Below are positions 8,465 to 9,040 of a DNA stretch of 9,040 nt, piece by piece. Numbering within the stretch: position 1 is the stretch's first letter; the number at the start of each line of letters is the position of its first letter. A program made the position numbers and the translations under genes. The DNA comes from Caldifarciminota bacterium (GTDB taxonomy: Bacteria > WOR-3 > Hydrothermia > WGAB01): assembly GCA_015489295.1 (NCBI GenBank), contig WGAB01000096.1:1-9040 (forward strand), written 5' to 3'. Below the pieces are notes generated by a model, which made no database searches, was not told the DNA's origin, and worked only from the letters and a program-made list of their open reading frames with translations.

Positions 8465-9040
8465 GCCGACGGTCGGCCCTGGTGACCCTGGGTTTTGGGG
8501 TGTTGTTTCTGGCGGGGGCGTCCGCCACGCTGGGCTGGCCACCGTTGGCCACAGGCTCGGGCAAAATCCTGCTGCTGCTCCGCCTGCCCCGGGTGGCCAT
8601 GGCGGCCTTTGTCGGAGGCGCGCTGGCCCTGGCCGGCGTGGTGCTCCAGGCGCTGTTCCAGAACGCCCTGGCGTCGCCTTTGACCCTGGGGGTGGCCGGA
8701 GGCGCGGCCTTCGGCGGCACCCTGGCTGTGGCCCTCGGATGGTCGGCCTCCTGGCTCGGGTTGCCGGGCTACTTCGGGCTGGCCTCGCTGGGGGCGTTGC
8801 TGGCCCTGGGCCTGAGTTATCGGATCGCCTGGGTTCGGGGCCAAGTGAACCTCATGGCACTGCTTCTTTCGGGGGTGGTGCTCAACTTCCTGTTCGCCGC
8901 CCTGGTCATGTTGCTCCAGTACCTGGCGGATTACACCCGCGCCTACGAAACCGTGCGCTGGCTCATGGGGAGCCTGGCCGTCGTGGGGCCCCAGGCGCCC
9001 ACCGGGGCGGGCATCCTGACCGTCGTCGGGGGGCTGGTGC
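8461..9040 (+). CDS. FecCD/BtuC-family ABC importer permease (3' end outside window)
   Basis: The membrane subunit of the importer, running off the right edge after 193 complete codons of a protein usually about 320-350 long. The family landmarks are clear: RLPR (41-44), the alanine- and glycine-rich second helix (GGALALAGVVLQ), QNALASPLTLGVAGGAAFGG (67-86), LLLSGVVLNFLF (134-145) and VRWLMGSL (165-172). The start is supported by GGAGGAGGGGAGCC just before the ATG and by the 4-bp overlap with the ATPase gene. Two small oddities: the stretch between the first helix and RLPR is short, and the usual QNPLA/RNPLA Pro is Ala. The family transports iron-siderophores, haem or vitamin B12; which of these applies here is unknown. 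Confidence 0.93.
   Translation, partial: MSRRSALVTLGFGVLFLAGASATLGWPPLATGSGKILLLLRLPRVAMAAFVGGALALAGVVLQALFQNALASPLTLGVAGGAAFGGTLAVALGWSASWLGLPGYFGLASLGALLALGLSYRIAWVRGQVNLMALLLSGVVLNFLFAALVMLLQYLADYTRAYETVRWLMGSLAVVGPQAPTGAGILTVVGGLV

Noticed and set aside
7586..8844. Several long minus-strand frames opposite the ABC ATPase and permease genes
   Set aside because: They are Pro/Arg/Gly-rich shadows; the plus-strand genes carry complete ABC and FecCD motifs.

Overview
The window is GC-rich bacterial DNA, densely packed with genes. It fits a Gram-negative (two-membrane) bacterium: it has an LptF/LptG-type lipopolysaccharide export permease, a probable outer-membrane or periplasmic lipoprotein, and a FecCD/BtuC-type ABC importer. 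It also carries a V/A-type ATPase subunit D close in motifs to the Thermus protein. The L27 protein starts directly with MAHKK and lacks the cleaved N-terminal extension seen in Firmicutes. Together these point to a deep-branching or thermophile-related lineage rather than a proteobacterium or firmicute, but the phylum cannot be fixed from this window.

Layout. (1) 2-836, plus strand: the 3' end of queA (queuosine biosynthesis), then a DUF192 protein. (2) 838-7613, minus strand: nine genes with almost no space between them. In transcription order these are V-type ATPase subunit D, rpmA (L27), a lipoprotein with an NTF2-like look, recF, a DUF721/DciA-like protein, gyrB, a SHOCT-like/DUF4097-like protein, a DUF2905 membrane protein and an LptF/LptG-family permease. 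Most junctions overlap by 4 to 25 bp (GTGA, ATGA or TTGA type), which implies translational coupling. (3) 7709-9040, plus strand: an ABC ATPase and a FecCD permease (cut by the window end), transcribed divergently from the ATPase D gene.

How the genes fit together. recF, dciA and gyrB are the remains of the classical replication cluster, here without dnaA or dnaN. The genes after gyrB belong to the cell envelope. The first three minus-strand genes mix energy, ribosome and envelope functions. The two plus-strand genes at the right end form an importer for a metal chelate, haem or cobalamin, with the binding protein not in view.

The most interesting signal is regulatory. Two good sigma70-like promoters lie directly against start codons: TTGACA-17-TAAATT ends 6 nt before the ATG of the ATPase D gene, and TTGACT-17-TATCCT ends 10 nt before the ATG of recF. 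A possible third -10 box lies 11 nt before the ABC ATPase ATG. These genes lack a Shine-Dalgarno sequence, while most downstream operon genes have strong ones. This suggests leaderless or near-leaderless transcripts at operon heads. No RNA genes, CRISPR arrays, insertion sequences or replication origin were seen, and no gene-free stretch exceeds about 100 bp.
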